NCBI RefSeq assembly: GCF_014048475.1 | Contig: NZ_NWUS01000002.1 | Location: forward strand, 186,001 to 250,000 | Reading direction: 5' to 3' | DNA from: Bombella favorum | Lineage (GTDB): Bacteria; Pseudomonadota; Alphaproteobacteria; Acetobacterales; Acetobacteraceae | DNA length: 64,000 nucleotides | In this document: positions 7,860-16,947 of the stretch, piece by piece | Layout: each line of letters opens with the position of its first letter | Numbering within the stretch: the first letter of the stretch is position 1 | The notes under the pieces: model-generated | The model's database searches: none | Seen by the model: the letters and a program-made list of their open reading frames with translations, nothing else | Told to the model about the DNA's origin: nothing | Translations under genes and position numbers: made by a program

Positions 7860-8840
7860 ATGAGAAAAGAAAAACTGGCCGACATTATAAAACTTGCCCG
7901 CCGCCTCTCTGTCTCCGCTGAGGGCATGACCCTAGATGAAATAGCCAGCTATATGCAGGTCAGTCGCCGCACAGCCGAGCGCATCCGCGATGTTCTTCAA
8001 GAAGCATTTCCCGGTATGGATGTCCTAACAGATGGGCCCAAGCACCGCTTCCGCTTGCCTGCCGGTATCATGGACCGTTTTATGAACACACCAACTGCCG
8101 ATGAGATGGCCGCCCTGCAACATGCAGCAACATCACTTGAGAGACAGAATGCCACAGGACGGGCCCTTCTCCTCTCCGAACTTTACAACAAAATTGAGAG
8201 CATGCTTCGCCCACCAGCCCGCACCCGTCTCGCACCAGACATCAATGCGCTTGTACTGGCAGAAGGCGATGCTATGCAGGCTGGCCCTCGCCCTACGGCT
8301 GATGCGCCCCTTCTAAGCACAATCCGCCATGCCCTAAAAGCAGGACATGCTCTGCATTTTACCTATCAATCTACCCAAAATGCAAAAAAGCGTACTGTTT
8401 CACCTTGGGGACTTCTATACGGTAAAGCCTATTACCTAGTCGGCCCCATGCAGGGCGTGGAAACCCCGGTCCTCTGGAGGCTAGACCGCCTCCAAGATGT
8501 AACAGAAGCAGGACTAGCTACCCTTCCCCCAGAAAACTGGTCCTTACAAGACTTTGCCAACCGTTCCTTTGGGGTATGGCAGAACAAGCAATATGACGTT
8601 GCTCTCCGCTTCTCACCCACCGCCGCCGCCGACGCCCGCCGTTTTCTCTTTCATCCCAGCCAAACCGTAACGGACGAAAAAGACGGTAGCCTACACGTCA
8701 CCTTTACGGCCAGCGGACTACACGAAATGGCCTATCACCTCTTCACATGGGGCAAGGAAGTCACCATCCTCGCCCCTACTGAACTTAGGACAATCCTGCT
8801 AGAGATGTGTCAAGCAATCCTAGATAACGGTACTACTTGA
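7860..8840 (+). CDS. WYL-domain transcriptional regulator
   Basis: A 326-residue DNA-binding regulator. The N-terminal winged helix-turn-helix (about 1-65) contains MTLDEIASYMQVSRRTAERIRD. A WYL domain spans about 140-215, with LHFTYQS and VSPWGLLYGKAYYLVG; the eponymous Trp is Tyr here. A C-terminal WCX-type domain ends the protein. WYL proteins bind ligands such as nucleotides or nucleic acid and often control defence islands (known for BrxR/CapW relatives). AAGGAG lies eight bases before the start. Convergent with the SUKH gene, it may regulate the neighbouring operon and its own promoter, which is inference from position. Confidence 0.88.
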   Translation: MRKEKLADIIKLARRLSVSAEGMTLDEIASYMQVSRRTAERIRDVLQEAFPGMDVLTDGPKHRFRLPAGIMDRFMNTPTADEMAALQHAATSLERQNATGRALLLSELYNKIESMLRPPARTRLAPDINALVLAEGDAMQAGPRPTADAPLLSTIRHALKAGHALHFTYQSTQNAKKRTVSPWGLLYGKAYYLVGPMQGVETPVLWRLDRLQDVTEAGLATLPPENWSLQDFANRSFGVWQNKQYDVALRFSPTAAADARRFLFHPSQTVTDEKDGSLHVTFTASGLHEMAYHLFTWGKEVTILAPTELRTILLEMCQAILDNGTT

Positions 8841-8850
8841 AGACAATCAC

Positions 8851-9249
8851 TTAAACTCTGAAGAAATCCTCAAGGAAAACTTTCAGACTTTTCCTCTGAT
8901 CATCAACATCACCGGCGATTTGCCAAGAGAATACGCTACCCCTTTGACAATCATACAAAAACCACGCTCCCGCCCCATTACTGACCAAAGGTAACATCAA
9001 AGGTGGATAATCAGGGAGCAGTCGTAGCTTCTGCAACGCATTCCCGATGTTCAAATAATAATCTTTGGGGACCCCTAAACCATAGAACTCTTTCCCATCA
9101 AGATAGATAGTACCCATACATCTAAGATAATCTTTATAGTCATTATCAAAAGAAAATCCGATAATATGCTCAGAATTTTCAATATCACTATCACTAGATG
9201 TGGTAAAAATAGCACCCTTTTCGAGCAGGGTTTTTTTTACATTTTCCAC
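8851..9249 (-). CDS. SUKH-family (SMI1/KNR4) immunity-like protein
   Basis: The 132-residue protein matches the SUKH pattern: an early acidic region, PKDYYLNIG-type helix, DYKDYLRCMGTIYLDG leading into FYGLGVP, then LPLVSNGAGAWFLYDC and a C-terminal FLEDFFRV helix. SUKH proteins are common immunity proteins against polymorphic nuclease toxins (established). It begins with GTG, with GAGAGG eight bases upstream, and starts 33 bases after the stop of the nuclease-like gene. This is the classic toxin-then-immunity order. It is the last gene of the leftward operon. Confidence 0.82.
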   Translation of the reverse strand: MENVKKTLLEKGAIFTTSSDSDIENSEHIIGFSFDNDYKDYLRCMGTIYLDGKEFYGLGVPKDYYLNIGNALQKLRLLPDYPPLMLPLVSNGAGAWFLYDCQRGSVFSWQIAGDVDDQRKSLKVFLEDFFRV

Positions 9250-9282
9250 AATACATTCCTCTCAGACAAAAATATCAGTTTA

Positions 9283-9993
9283 TCACAAAGACTTTGTTCT
9301 ATCCTGCCAATACTCATGTGTATTACGGCCAAAGTCTCTGATATCAGAGACAACACCAGTCTCCTGACGAAACAAATTCACTGCTGTATTTACGTTACTC
9401 ATAATAGAATTTGTCACTTCAGCATACGGAGCATCTGACTTCTGCCCGATCTGATGCAATTCTACGACTTCTCCTGTTGGCGTTAATGGCGGAAGACCAC
9501 GTTCCATACGCTCAGCATTTGTCCAGTTACGCACCGGATCAACCTGCTGCATGTCGATATCGGGCCGCACAAGAGCTATAGCGTCACCCACCTTGGCACC
9601 CTTTAGCCCTTCTTCTGCGTAAACACTCGCTTCACCTATCCCCGAAAGAGATATGATAATGCTACCAATCATCGTCTTATCCAAGCCTAACGCCTGCACA
9701 ATAGCTCCGGCTTCCTGTGCTGTAACCTTAATCTCGTGCTTAACAGCCTCAATCTCAGCTTTAAAAGCATCTGGAATTGACTCACCGTCCAAAACACGCA
9801 AGGCTGTACCGACTACACTACCACCAAGCATCCCCCCCATGATGCCACCTTCCGGTCCTCCCACCATGGTGCCCAAAATTGCCCCTGCGGCCATACCACC
9901 ATATCGCCCCCAAGAACCATCTGAAACATGTGTCTCTTGAGTCTCTTGAGTCTCTTGAGTCTCTCGAATACTACTCTGATTATTATTCATCAT
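9283..9993 (-). CDS. Glycine-zipper protein with C-terminal HNH/Endo VII-like toxin domain
   Basis: A 236-residue protein. Residues 11-22 are an (ETQ) repeat. A glycine-rich hydrophobic segment at about 31-68 (repeated GG and GxxxG) looks like a membrane-inserting glycine zipper. Residues 156-236 resemble LHH-type HNH/Endo VII nuclease toxins: NAERMERGLPPLTPTGEVVELH, QIGQ, DAPYAEVTNS and a final EYWQDR. The LHH motif reads L179-H180-Q181, and the later family histidines before the YW segment are not evident, so catalysis may be altered or lost. The start overlaps the ATPase stop by four bases (ATGA). The SUKH gene follows, supporting a toxin-immunity pair. Nuclease activity is inference. Confidence 0.75.
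   Translation of the reverse strand: MMNNNQSSIRETQETQETQETHVSDGSWGRYGGMAAGAILGTMVGGPEGGIMGGMLGGSVVGTALRVLDGESIPDAFKAEIEAVKHEIKVTAQEAGAIVQALGLDKTMIGSIIISLSGIGEASVYAEEGLKGAKVGDAIALVRPDIDMQQVDPVRNWTNAERMERGLPPLTPTGEVVELHQIGQKSDAPYAEVTNSIMSNVNTAVNLFRQETGVVSDIRDFGRNTHEYWQDRTKSL
9933..9968. repeat. 9-bp tandem repeat in the 5' end of the toxin-like gene
   Basis: The unit TCTCTTGAG is repeated perfectly at 9933-9941, 9942-9950 and 9951-9959, with a degenerate fourth copy to 9968. On the coding strand it encodes Glu-Thr-Gln units. Because the unit is a multiple of three, copy-number change would alter protein length without shifting frame. Confidence 0.9.
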
Positions 9994-12900
9994 GCTACCG
10001 CTCCATCCTGACTAATGTAACCTCTCCACCGGGCACAAGTGGCGGTACGATCTACGTTATCAACCCCTGCCCAGTCGACCAACAAAAAAGAAGTCAACTG
10101 TCTCTGTGTTGTCCCAGGCAGTCTAAAATGCCGCTGAATTAATCTACCTACGGCAACATCCAAGTCTTGCTCAGACTGTTTTCGCCCAGCAATCAAAGCG
10201 ATCTGGCGGCGTAACCCCACTATATCGGTTACAAGCTTTGCCAAAAGATAATTCTCAACTTCTGAAGACCGTGGCATTTCAGAAAAAGTCCCTGCCTCAT
10301 ATCGTCGTATATAAGACATCAATTTCTGACTAATCGCTTCATCAGGCCACCTTTGTGCCTGTTTCTCCAGAGCGGTGATATCCGGCTTACTCGCCATATT
10401 TGTCCATGGCCACATGAGAAACTTAATAGCGGCGGACTGAAAGGCTTTAACCTCCAAACTTGTCAACTTAGCCTTACCAGTTACCACCATTGGCTTGGAT
10501 AACGTTTCTTCATCAAAACGATCCATATGGCACAACACAGCTTGCAACCACCCTGACTGCCTAACAACGGCTACACCGTTCTCCAACCGTGCCATTTCTT
10601 TGATCTGCTCATCATTTAAACCAATAGAGGCTCCCAACACACGGCGATCTTCCTCATCTGGCAAACGAAGAGCAATCTTCGTGCCTGTATTCCGAATAGC
10701 AGCGCGATGAACCGCTTGTGGAGACTGGTCAACGATGACAAAACCTTCACCGTAGGTTCTCATCTCTGCAATAGCATCTGTAATCATCTCAACAGATTTA
10801 CCAATTACACCCCCCTGCTGCTCATCACCTCCTTGCGTTGCACCAGCACGCAAAAGATTATGGGCCTCTTCCAGCACAGTGACATGACGCAAAGGTGCAT
10901 TCATCTCCCCCTGAGCCTGTCGGTATTCCACTAGCCGCATGACCAACATTCCCATGATGAGAGACCTTGTTTCAGCGGACCCAACACGGCTAAGGTCTAC
11001 AAGGGCGGCTTTATCAAACAGGACTTCATCACCTGTCTCATCTGCTACAAAAATTCTGCCACTAAATCCACTTGTCAAAGACCTAACACGGGTACAAAGG
11101 GCCCCTGTATATTCGGCTTGTAAACGCTCACCGTACCCTGCTGCGGCAATCACATCTTCCAAGGCGGCAAGCAGCATCACAAAATCAGGATAAGCGGGAT
11201 CACCATCACCCAGATAAACTGATGCCTCTACATTCCAGCCTGCTCGCTCATAAGCGACAATAACAGCCTCTTTCAACAAAATCGGCATAGCATTATAGAG
11301 CGGCCAGCAAACGCAGAATATCCCCGTTAAGCGGTCGATATGCTCCAACAAGGACAACTCTTTCGGGCAACGGAATGGATTTAATTTTAACCCATTCGCC
11401 CGTCCTGTCCCAGCATCATAGCAATTGACCTGCTCATACCCACCGAAAACCTGAGCATACTCCCCCTTAGCAGGCTCCACGACCAGAAAAGGAATCCCTG
11501 CTTCAAGCAATTGGTGCAACATAAGATACAGCGTATTGCTCTTGCCGGACCCCGTGGTGCCAGCCACAAAGGCATGTGTTCTCAACTGTTCCCGGTCGAG
11601 CCATATCTTTTGTGGCATATCCTCCCATAGGTGACGGATACAACCAAGCTTCAGAGCGGTCTGCCCCCGCCCTCTCCGCTGGTCGGACATCGTGCCATCA
11701 ACATGCTGTATAGAACGCCCAAAAGGTTCAGCCTGCAATACGGGCAGGGTGGAGGCCGAGCGTCTCGGCAGACTCAACATCATAGCAGCTTCACGTGTGC
11801 TTACTATGGTAGCCGGTGAAAGACAGTTGCCCACATTCCCGTTCATCCCAGGAAGAGCCTGAGCACTCAGACGAGGATGATGAAAATCCCCTAACCACTT
11901 GCGCGGCAATTCAGCCGCTGCACCACTCCATGTAGTAATGGCATGAGTATCTTTACCAGAAGCTACCCCGCGCATCAGCCCTATGTAGGTACTCGCCAAG
12001 CTTTCCGAAACAGCCGGCGTATCCGCCACAAAATAAGCAGCCGCATTCCAACCACCATAAGAATGAGCTTCATCAAGCCGTTCAAGACGATAATCAATCG
12101 TTTTCAAAAATTGTTCGGCACTCTTGTTCTGCTGCTCGAATGTATGAGTGATGCCACGATTAACACCATCTGTTGTAGTATTCCCCTCACTTGTGGAAGT
12201 ACCACCGGTTTTAGCCCAGGATGTAGAGGAATTAGTCCCACGACTCTCCCCCCAGCTCTCACTCTTCGTATCCGTCTTATGCGGAGCAATAGACGAACCC
12301 AGAATGTTCCCTATCTCTCCCGCACCGATGCCAGCTACAACCTCCCTAAGTAGACCGCCACCCGGTACCATGGCATCAGCCAGAACACCTAGCCCTGCTG
12401 CTAGTCCTGTCGTCAGACCACGAACAACAACACGCCCTCTAGAATCCTCGGTCGTGCCTGTACTTCCACCTATATTGGAAGTATGGTTCTCCCCCTCAGT
12501 AACCGTTTCAGAAAAACCCTCATTTATTGATTTTGTTAAGCTTTCTGCAACAGAGTGACTTTCCGACTGGTTATAAGCCGTTGTCGTCTTAACCAGAGGT
12601 GAGATTAGAGTCGCAAGACGCTCACAACTCGACCTCAGGACGCTCAGCTCTCCTGGCGATACTGGATCAGCCAATATTAACGCCTGATAGCGTTTCCCTT
12701 CTGCAGCATCAATAAAATGTTCCAACCCCTGAATAAACATGGATCGGTCCTCACTCGAGAGCCCAGGAACACTAGTTACCGCCGTCACGCTCCCCCATGA
12801 GTCCATCACCATCGTACCACACAAGGAGGCCGAGATCATCTTGGTGGCATCGCCATCCTGCTTTTCTAACTGGCTACCCGGGAAATGACCACGGAACACC

Positions 12901-13268
12901 TCCTGCAACAATGCGCCATGCTGCTCCCCAATGCCGGCACCAGATGCCCCACGTACACCAATGTACAGGTTCGTTTCCTGCCCTGTAGAATAAAGATAGA
13001 AAAAAATAGAACTCTTTACGGCACCAAGTGTAGCGTAGGCTGCTGTCGCACTCTCCAACACAGCCTCCCGGTTCTCCTGCACAAGGCGAGTAACCCGGAA
13101 CAAACGTACATCACCGCCTAGAGTAAATCCTTCTTCATCTTTGAGCTGCGGACGCAGAACTGTGCAGCTGCCTAGCTGGGGCAAATAGTCCTGAGTGACA
13201 ACGGACTTTGCCAGAGACAAATTACGTTCCGCTCTTTCCCGAGCCACAGCTAGTGTCTGATCAATCAT
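9990..13268 (-). CDS. HerA/FtsK-type ATPase with large atypical N-terminal region
   Basis: A 1,092-residue protein. The C-terminal half is a HerA/DUF87-type P-loop ATPase: Walker A FVAGTTGSGKSNT near 567-579, EPAKGEY following strand two, Walker B HVTVLEEAHNLL near 795-806, and FVIVDQSP near 843-850. The N-terminal 560 residues contain a folded domain (about 20-230), a Ser/Thr/Gly-rich low-complexity linker (about 235-390) and, inside it, a hydrophobic Gly-rich segment (about 283-328) that could contact membrane. Start ATG 13268 has GCAGGAG six bases before it. HerA-type ATPases translocate DNA or proteins as hexamers (known). Its position beside a toxin-like gene suggests export or DNA handling, but the substrate is unknown. 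Confidence 0.85.
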   Translation of the reverse strand: MIDQTLAVARERAERNLSLAKSVVTQDYLPQLGSCTVLRPQLKDEEGFTLGGDVRLFRVTRLVQENREAVLESATAAYATLGAVKSSIFFYLYSTGQETNLYIGVRGASGAGIGEQHGALLQEVFRGHFPGSQLEKQDGDATKMISASLCGTMVMDSWGSVTAVTSVPGLSSEDRSMFIQGLEHFIDAAEGKRYQALILADPVSPGELSVLRSSCERLATLISPLVKTTTAYNQSESHSVAESLTKSINEGFSETVTEGENHTSNIGGSTGTTEDSRGRVVVRGLTTGLAAGLGVLADAMVPGGGLLREVVAGIGAGEIGNILGSSIAPHKTDTKSESWGESRGTNSSTSWAKTGGTSTSEGNTTTDGVNRGITHTFEQQNKSAEQFLKTIDYRLERLDEAHSYGGWNAAAYFVADTPAVSESLASTYIGLMRGVASGKDTHAITTWSGAAAELPRKWLGDFHHPRLSAQALPGMNGNVGNCLSPATIVSTREAAMMLSLPRRSASTLPVLQAEPFGRSIQHVDGTMSDQRRGRGQTALKLGCIRHLWEDMPQKIWLDREQLRTHAFVAGTTGSGKSNTLYLMLHQLLEAGIPFLVVEPAKGEYAQVFGGYEQVNCYDAGTGRANGLKLNPFRCPKELSLLEHIDRLTGIFCVCWPLYNAMPILLKEAVIVAYERAGWNVEASVYLGDGDPAYPDFVMLLAALEDVIAAAGYGERLQAEYTGALCTRVRSLTSGFSGRIFVADETGDEVLFDKAALVDLSRVGSAETRSLIMGMLVMRLVEYRQAQGEMNAPLRHVTVLEEAHNLLRAGATQGGDEQQGGVIGKSVEMITDAIAEMRTYGEGFVIVDQSPQAVHRAAIRNTGTKIALRLPDEEDRRVLGASIGLNDEQIKEMARLENGVAVVRQSGWLQAVLCHMDRFDEETLSKPMVVTGKAKLTSLEVKAFQSAAIKFLMWPWTNMASKPDITALEKQAQRWPDEAISQKLMSYIRRYEAGTFSEMPRSSEVENYLLAKLVTDIVGLRRQIALIAGRKQSEQDLDVAVGRLIQRHFRLPGTTQRQLTSFLLVDWAGVDNVDRTATCARWRGYISQDGAVA

Positions 13269-13320
13269 ATTCTGCTCCTGCAGCATTATCATTTTTCATC
13301 AAAGGCAGATTTGCGCCCGT

Positions 13321-14232
13321 TTATGGGGCAGAATGCACATACATATACGCAGCCACACCACCTACAACCAAAAGCAGCGCTACTCCCCCAACCAGCAAGA
13401 CCTTAGTCAGGCCGCAGTCGTTTGGGGATACACTCGAACCACAGCCAAAAGGGCCAGTTCTTCCCTTTCCTGTCTGGGGGGATTGGGATGCCTTGACCTT
13501 CTCAGCAACAGGAAGCTGCCCTGTTTTGCGCAGCCGATCCCGAAGTTCAATCAACGCCCTGTAACGTCTCTCCGAGAAATTATCACGCGTCCATGCTGTT
13601 TGCTCATACAAATCCTTCTCGACCGGATTTTTTATCTCCGACTCTGGCAACGGATCGGCCAACATGGTCACAGCATAATCTACAAACAAATCATTAGGAC
13701 GCCGCCTTTTGCACCACGCCAATGTCGTATAGAGATCGGCGGTACTAGTCGCTGGATTATTCAAAATCAACAGCATTGCCATACGTGCGTTGCCAACAGG
13801 CTCTTGGCTACTTCCAAAGAGATTTTCAAAATCGACAGGAAGCTGGCCGCGTGTATCCTCCCCTTTAGCCGAAGAGGTCGGCGTCTTAATGAGCTGCGCA
13901 GATGAACCAGACCTCGCATTTCCTGTCACAGATGAGGCTGCGGGCGATACCTGCTTCTCCAGCTTGCCAATAGCTTGTAGAATAGCCTGACGCTTTTTCA
14001 GCAGAGTTTGTACCTCATTTCCCGGCAAAAAAGAGCCGGGAGCTACACAACCCTTCTTATAACGTTGCCACAGCGGCTCATTCAACATGTCGAGTGACAA
14101 CTTTTCAGCCGACATCTTGACTTCCCCATCTGAAGACTGGGTAAGCCACTTACGGCGAACCTCAGTATCAGGAAGCGATGTATTCTCAAAATCCTCAAAA
14201 AATTGAGACAATGATTCTGCTCTTTCACCCAT
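13321..14232 (-). CDS. C-terminally membrane-anchored protein, unknown function
   Basis: Not recognised. The roughly 303-residue product has an acidic/helical N-terminus (ESLSQFFEDFENTSLPD), a middle Ser/Thr-rich linker and a second helical region with two basic stretches (WCKRRRPNDL, ERRYRALIELRDRLRK). It ends with one transmembrane helix (LTKVLLVGGVALLLVVGGVA) and a very short tail, so most of it should face the cytoplasm. ATG 14232 follows AAGGAG by nine bases; the upstream ATG at 14259 has no ribosome site. It is 34 bases after the dynamin gene and 52 before the ATPase, and may anchor the ATPase or GTPase to the membrane. Confidence 0.8.
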   Translation of the reverse strand: MGERAESLSQFFEDFENTSLPDTEVRRKWLTQSSDGEVKMSAEKLSLDMLNEPLWQRYKKGCVAPGSFLPGNEVQTLLKKRQAILQAIGKLEKQVSPAASSVTGNARSGSSAQLIKTPTSSAKGEDTRGQLPVDFENLFGSSQEPVGNARMAMLLILNNPATSTADLYTTLAWCKRRRPNDLFVDYAVTMLADPLPESEIKNPVEKDLYEQTAWTRDNFSERRYRALIELRDRLRKTGQLPVAEKVKASQSPQTGKGRTGPFGCGSSVSPNDCGLTKVLLVGGVALLLVVGGVAAYMYVHSAP

Positions 14233-14266
14233 ATTCTTATTCTCCTTTCTCTGTAACATAATCTAA

Positions 14267-16525
14267 TCAAGATTTTTTATTGAGTATTTCGTCCAGACGA
14301 CCTCTTATTGCACGAATTTCTTCCAGATTTTTCTCTGCTTCGGCTTGTGCCCTAGCTTGTTCGGCTGCATCGCTTTCCCGCTTTTCAATATCCCGGTCCA
14401 GCTCATCCAACTTTTCTGGCAAAAGCTTGTTCACACGTTCCTTGAAGAGTTCCACGTAATCAGCACGATACGTTAGAATCTTCTCCTCTGCCCGCGATGT
14501 AGCGTCGTCAAAAGTCTCTGAAACATCGAGAGCCCGTTGGTTCCAAACTGCGTTTACGTTACCAACCTTGTAATCATAAACTTCCTTCTCTGAGCCCCAA
14601 GAGAACGGATTCCACCATCTGGATGTAGAAACCTTTCGGGCCTCCTTCACGACCTCGCTCGAATCAAGTTTCATATCCATACTAAACGTCACATTTTCCA
14701 AAGCACTCCACAATGGACGATTCATCGTGCCATCATCAAGGCCAGCAAATACGGCTTTTATCTTCTCAGCATAAAAAGATTCCAGCTCAGCCGCAATCTG
14801 TTGGTTTGAGTCCTCCATACAGCCATTGAGAAAGGCTAAATAAGTCTGAAAATAGCCTTTAAATTCTCTCATAAGAGAATTTAACTCGCTATTGACCCGA
14901 CTAACATCATCAAGCCCGGTCAGGCGCCTCCCAGCCGTATTAAGAAACATTTCACGCTCAGTCCGTTTTTCCTGAATCGCCTTCACAAAAACTTGAGGGA
15001 GCTCTTCACGCTGTTTCAGCTCATCAAGAAAAGACTGACTTTCCCATACCTTCGTAGACTCGTTCCGCAACCGCTCCACAGCGTTCCGAATCTTCTTTAT
15101 TTTTTCACCACTTTCCGAAATTAACTTTACAAACTGCTCCTCACTCCTTCCAATTTCCAACACTTCCTTTGCAACACTCGCAAGGCGATGCAGTCGGAAC
15201 GAATAATTATATTTACGAGCATATCCTTTAATAGCTGCTTCCAAAGCAGTAATACCAGACCGGCATGCAAGTTCATTATTTCGATCAATCGCTACAGAGA
15301 AAGTAGTCGGGGCCTTCTCACTCAGATCAATACCCGGCCAATTACTCTCCGGATCCGGCAGGAAAGTCGTCTCCATACCAGTTAAATCGCCTTTTTCCTG
15401 ACGCGTGAAACTACTAACTGGATTGGCCTTCTTTCGTGACAACAAGGCTAAGCGGGCTGATACAGGATAAATAAAGGGACTCTCAATACCAACACCTTCC
15501 AAATAATCGCGGCACTGTCCCAATATTCTATCAATGTCCTCCCCTTTTTCTGGATCAAAAGCGTCTGCTTTATTCAGAACGAAAAGGAACCGGTCTCGTG
15601 CCTGTGGATCGTCCTTTATGACCCTTCCAATCTCCTCCAATAATCTCCTATCATCATTAATACCCATCTGTTCAGAATTAAGAACATATAGAATAAGAGG
15701 TTTCTTTTTATTATCTTTTATCTTTGCCATGGTAATAACACCATGACTCTCATCACGGCTGTTATTAGGACCAGGTGTGTCCGTAAGAACAACATTAAGG
15801 TTCTTCTCATCCATCACGAAAGGAAGAGGCCCCTCCAACGAAATCGTATCTACCTGCTGATGACGATTCCACTTTCCCATCGTCTCAAGAGTGACATTCT
15901 CAGGACCGCCCATCTTTTTAGCATCGGAAGCACCCGGCGTGCCACGATAGGCCGTACCTGCATAAGATGCCCTCGGCACATTCTTAATTTCCGTTATGAC
16001 AGCCGTTGTCGCCTCATTGGCAGACGGCATTAACTCTTTGTGCAAAAAGGCATTAATGAGAGTCGACTTGCCAGAAGACATAGTAGCGACAACATAAATA
16101 TCAAACCTATCCCCTAGAGCTTCATCAATTTTTGCCTTTTTATCTGGATGTTCCTCCAATAACTTTTTAAAAAATAGTCTATCATATTGCTCATCAAGCC
16201 AATTCCTAAATTCCCCGAACTTCTCCTGCGGGGACGGCATGGCCTTATACTGCTTAAAAGTAATCTTAAAGCCCTGCTCATTCGCTTGGCGAACCATCTT
16301 CTCGACATCTTGTAGGTCGGACTCTGTTCCTGCGAATGTCAAATCAATGACATTCTCCCCTTGGTAGCGCTGCTTTAGCTCACCAGGCAGTTTATGGATC
16401 CACGTCTGAAGCATCTTCTGGCTCAGTACTGCTAGCTCGTTCGGCTTCTCAAGCTTTTTCCCATTTACCTCAATGGATCGATTATCTGGGCTAACTGGGT
16501 CATAAACCAAAGAAACATCAAGCAT
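14267..16525 (-). CDS. Bacterial dynamin-like GTPase
   Basis: A 752-residue protein and the first gene of the leftward operon. The GTPase domain begins near residue 140. P-loop ATMSSGKSTL is at about 147-156, a switch I Thr in EATTAV near 171-176, G3 DTPG at 249-252 and G4 NKAD at 318-321, matching the dynamin family. The C-terminal half is long helices with strong coiled-coil character (KIRNAVERLRNESTKV; DRDIEKRESDAAEQARAQ), the expected stalk. An N-terminal 140-residue extension is not recognised. Bacterial dynamins remodel or tether membranes, and some protect cells during phage attack (known). No strong ribosome site precedes the ATG. Codon use looks more AT-rich than the flagellar genes. 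Confidence 0.88.
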   Translation of the reverse strand: MLDVSLVYDPVSPDNRSIEVNGKKLEKPNELAVLSQKMLQTWIHKLPGELKQRYQGENVIDLTFAGTESDLQDVEKMVRQANEQGFKITFKQYKAMPSPQEKFGEFRNWLDEQYDRLFFKKLLEEHPDKKAKIDEALGDRFDIYVVATMSSGKSTLINAFLHKELMPSANEATTAVITEIKNVPRASYAGTAYRGTPGASDAKKMGGPENVTLETMGKWNRHQQVDTISLEGPLPFVMDEKNLNVVLTDTPGPNNSRDESHGVITMAKIKDNKKKPLILYVLNSEQMGINDDRRLLEEIGRVIKDDPQARDRFLFVLNKADAFDPEKGEDIDRILGQCRDYLEGVGIESPFIYPVSARLALLSRKKANPVSSFTRQEKGDLTGMETTFLPDPESNWPGIDLSEKAPTTFSVAIDRNNELACRSGITALEAAIKGYARKYNYSFRLHRLASVAKEVLEIGRSEEQFVKLISESGEKIKKIRNAVERLRNESTKVWESQSFLDELKQREELPQVFVKAIQEKRTEREMFLNTAGRRLTGLDDVSRVNSELNSLMREFKGYFQTYLAFLNGCMEDSNQQIAAELESFYAEKIKAVFAGLDDGTMNRPLWSALENVTFSMDMKLDSSEVVKEARKVSTSRWWNPFSWGSEKEVYDYKVGNVNAVWNQRALDVSETFDDATSRAEEKILTYRADYVELFKERVNKLLPEKLDELDRDIEKRESDAAEQARAQAEAEKNLEEIRAIRGRLDEILNKKS

Positions 16526-16947
16526 TAGATCACACAGCCATTACTAGAAAGATTAACCGGACAATAAGAACGCTAGGACCGAAAAAAAATCTTGGCAAGT
16601 CCATTTATCAGACCATACCTATAATCATATTACGTCATTTCCGGTCGCACATAACGACATGGGTGGAAATAAAAGATATATAAATAAATTTAAAATTTTT
16701 GTTTAAAATATTATCATTAGTAATGATCAAGAAAGGCAGAATAACATGAAATTTTCTCTATCCTTAGATGGGTATTGTGCAACAAGGATGGCAGAATGGC
16801 TCCCAGACGCCCATACATAAGAAGCGCAAGTGTCTGCTGGACTATAGCCAATGAGTTGAACGGCCCTAATAACCGTTACTGGACATGCCGCCCCGTCACA
16901 GTACCGGCCTATTTCTTTAACTAAACAATCAATCTTAAGGAATGATC
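16526..16947. promoter_or_regulatory. Gene-poor AT-rich divergent region before the dynamin operon
   Basis: About 420 bases with no supported gene. The part at 16,660-16,730 is extremely AT-rich (long A/T runs) and is a likely divergent promoter zone for the dynamin operon and the rightward secreted protein. A 24-codon reading frame at 16746-16820 is too short and unsupported to call. No repeat or attachment site was recognised. Confidence 0.4.

Noticed and set aside
9933-9968. Tandem repeat considered as a CRISPR array
   Set aside because: The units are 9 bp with no spacers and are in-frame within a gene.
16746-16820. 24-codon reading frame upstream of the secreted protein
   Set aside because: Too short, with only a weak ribosome-like site and no recognisable sequence; not callable.
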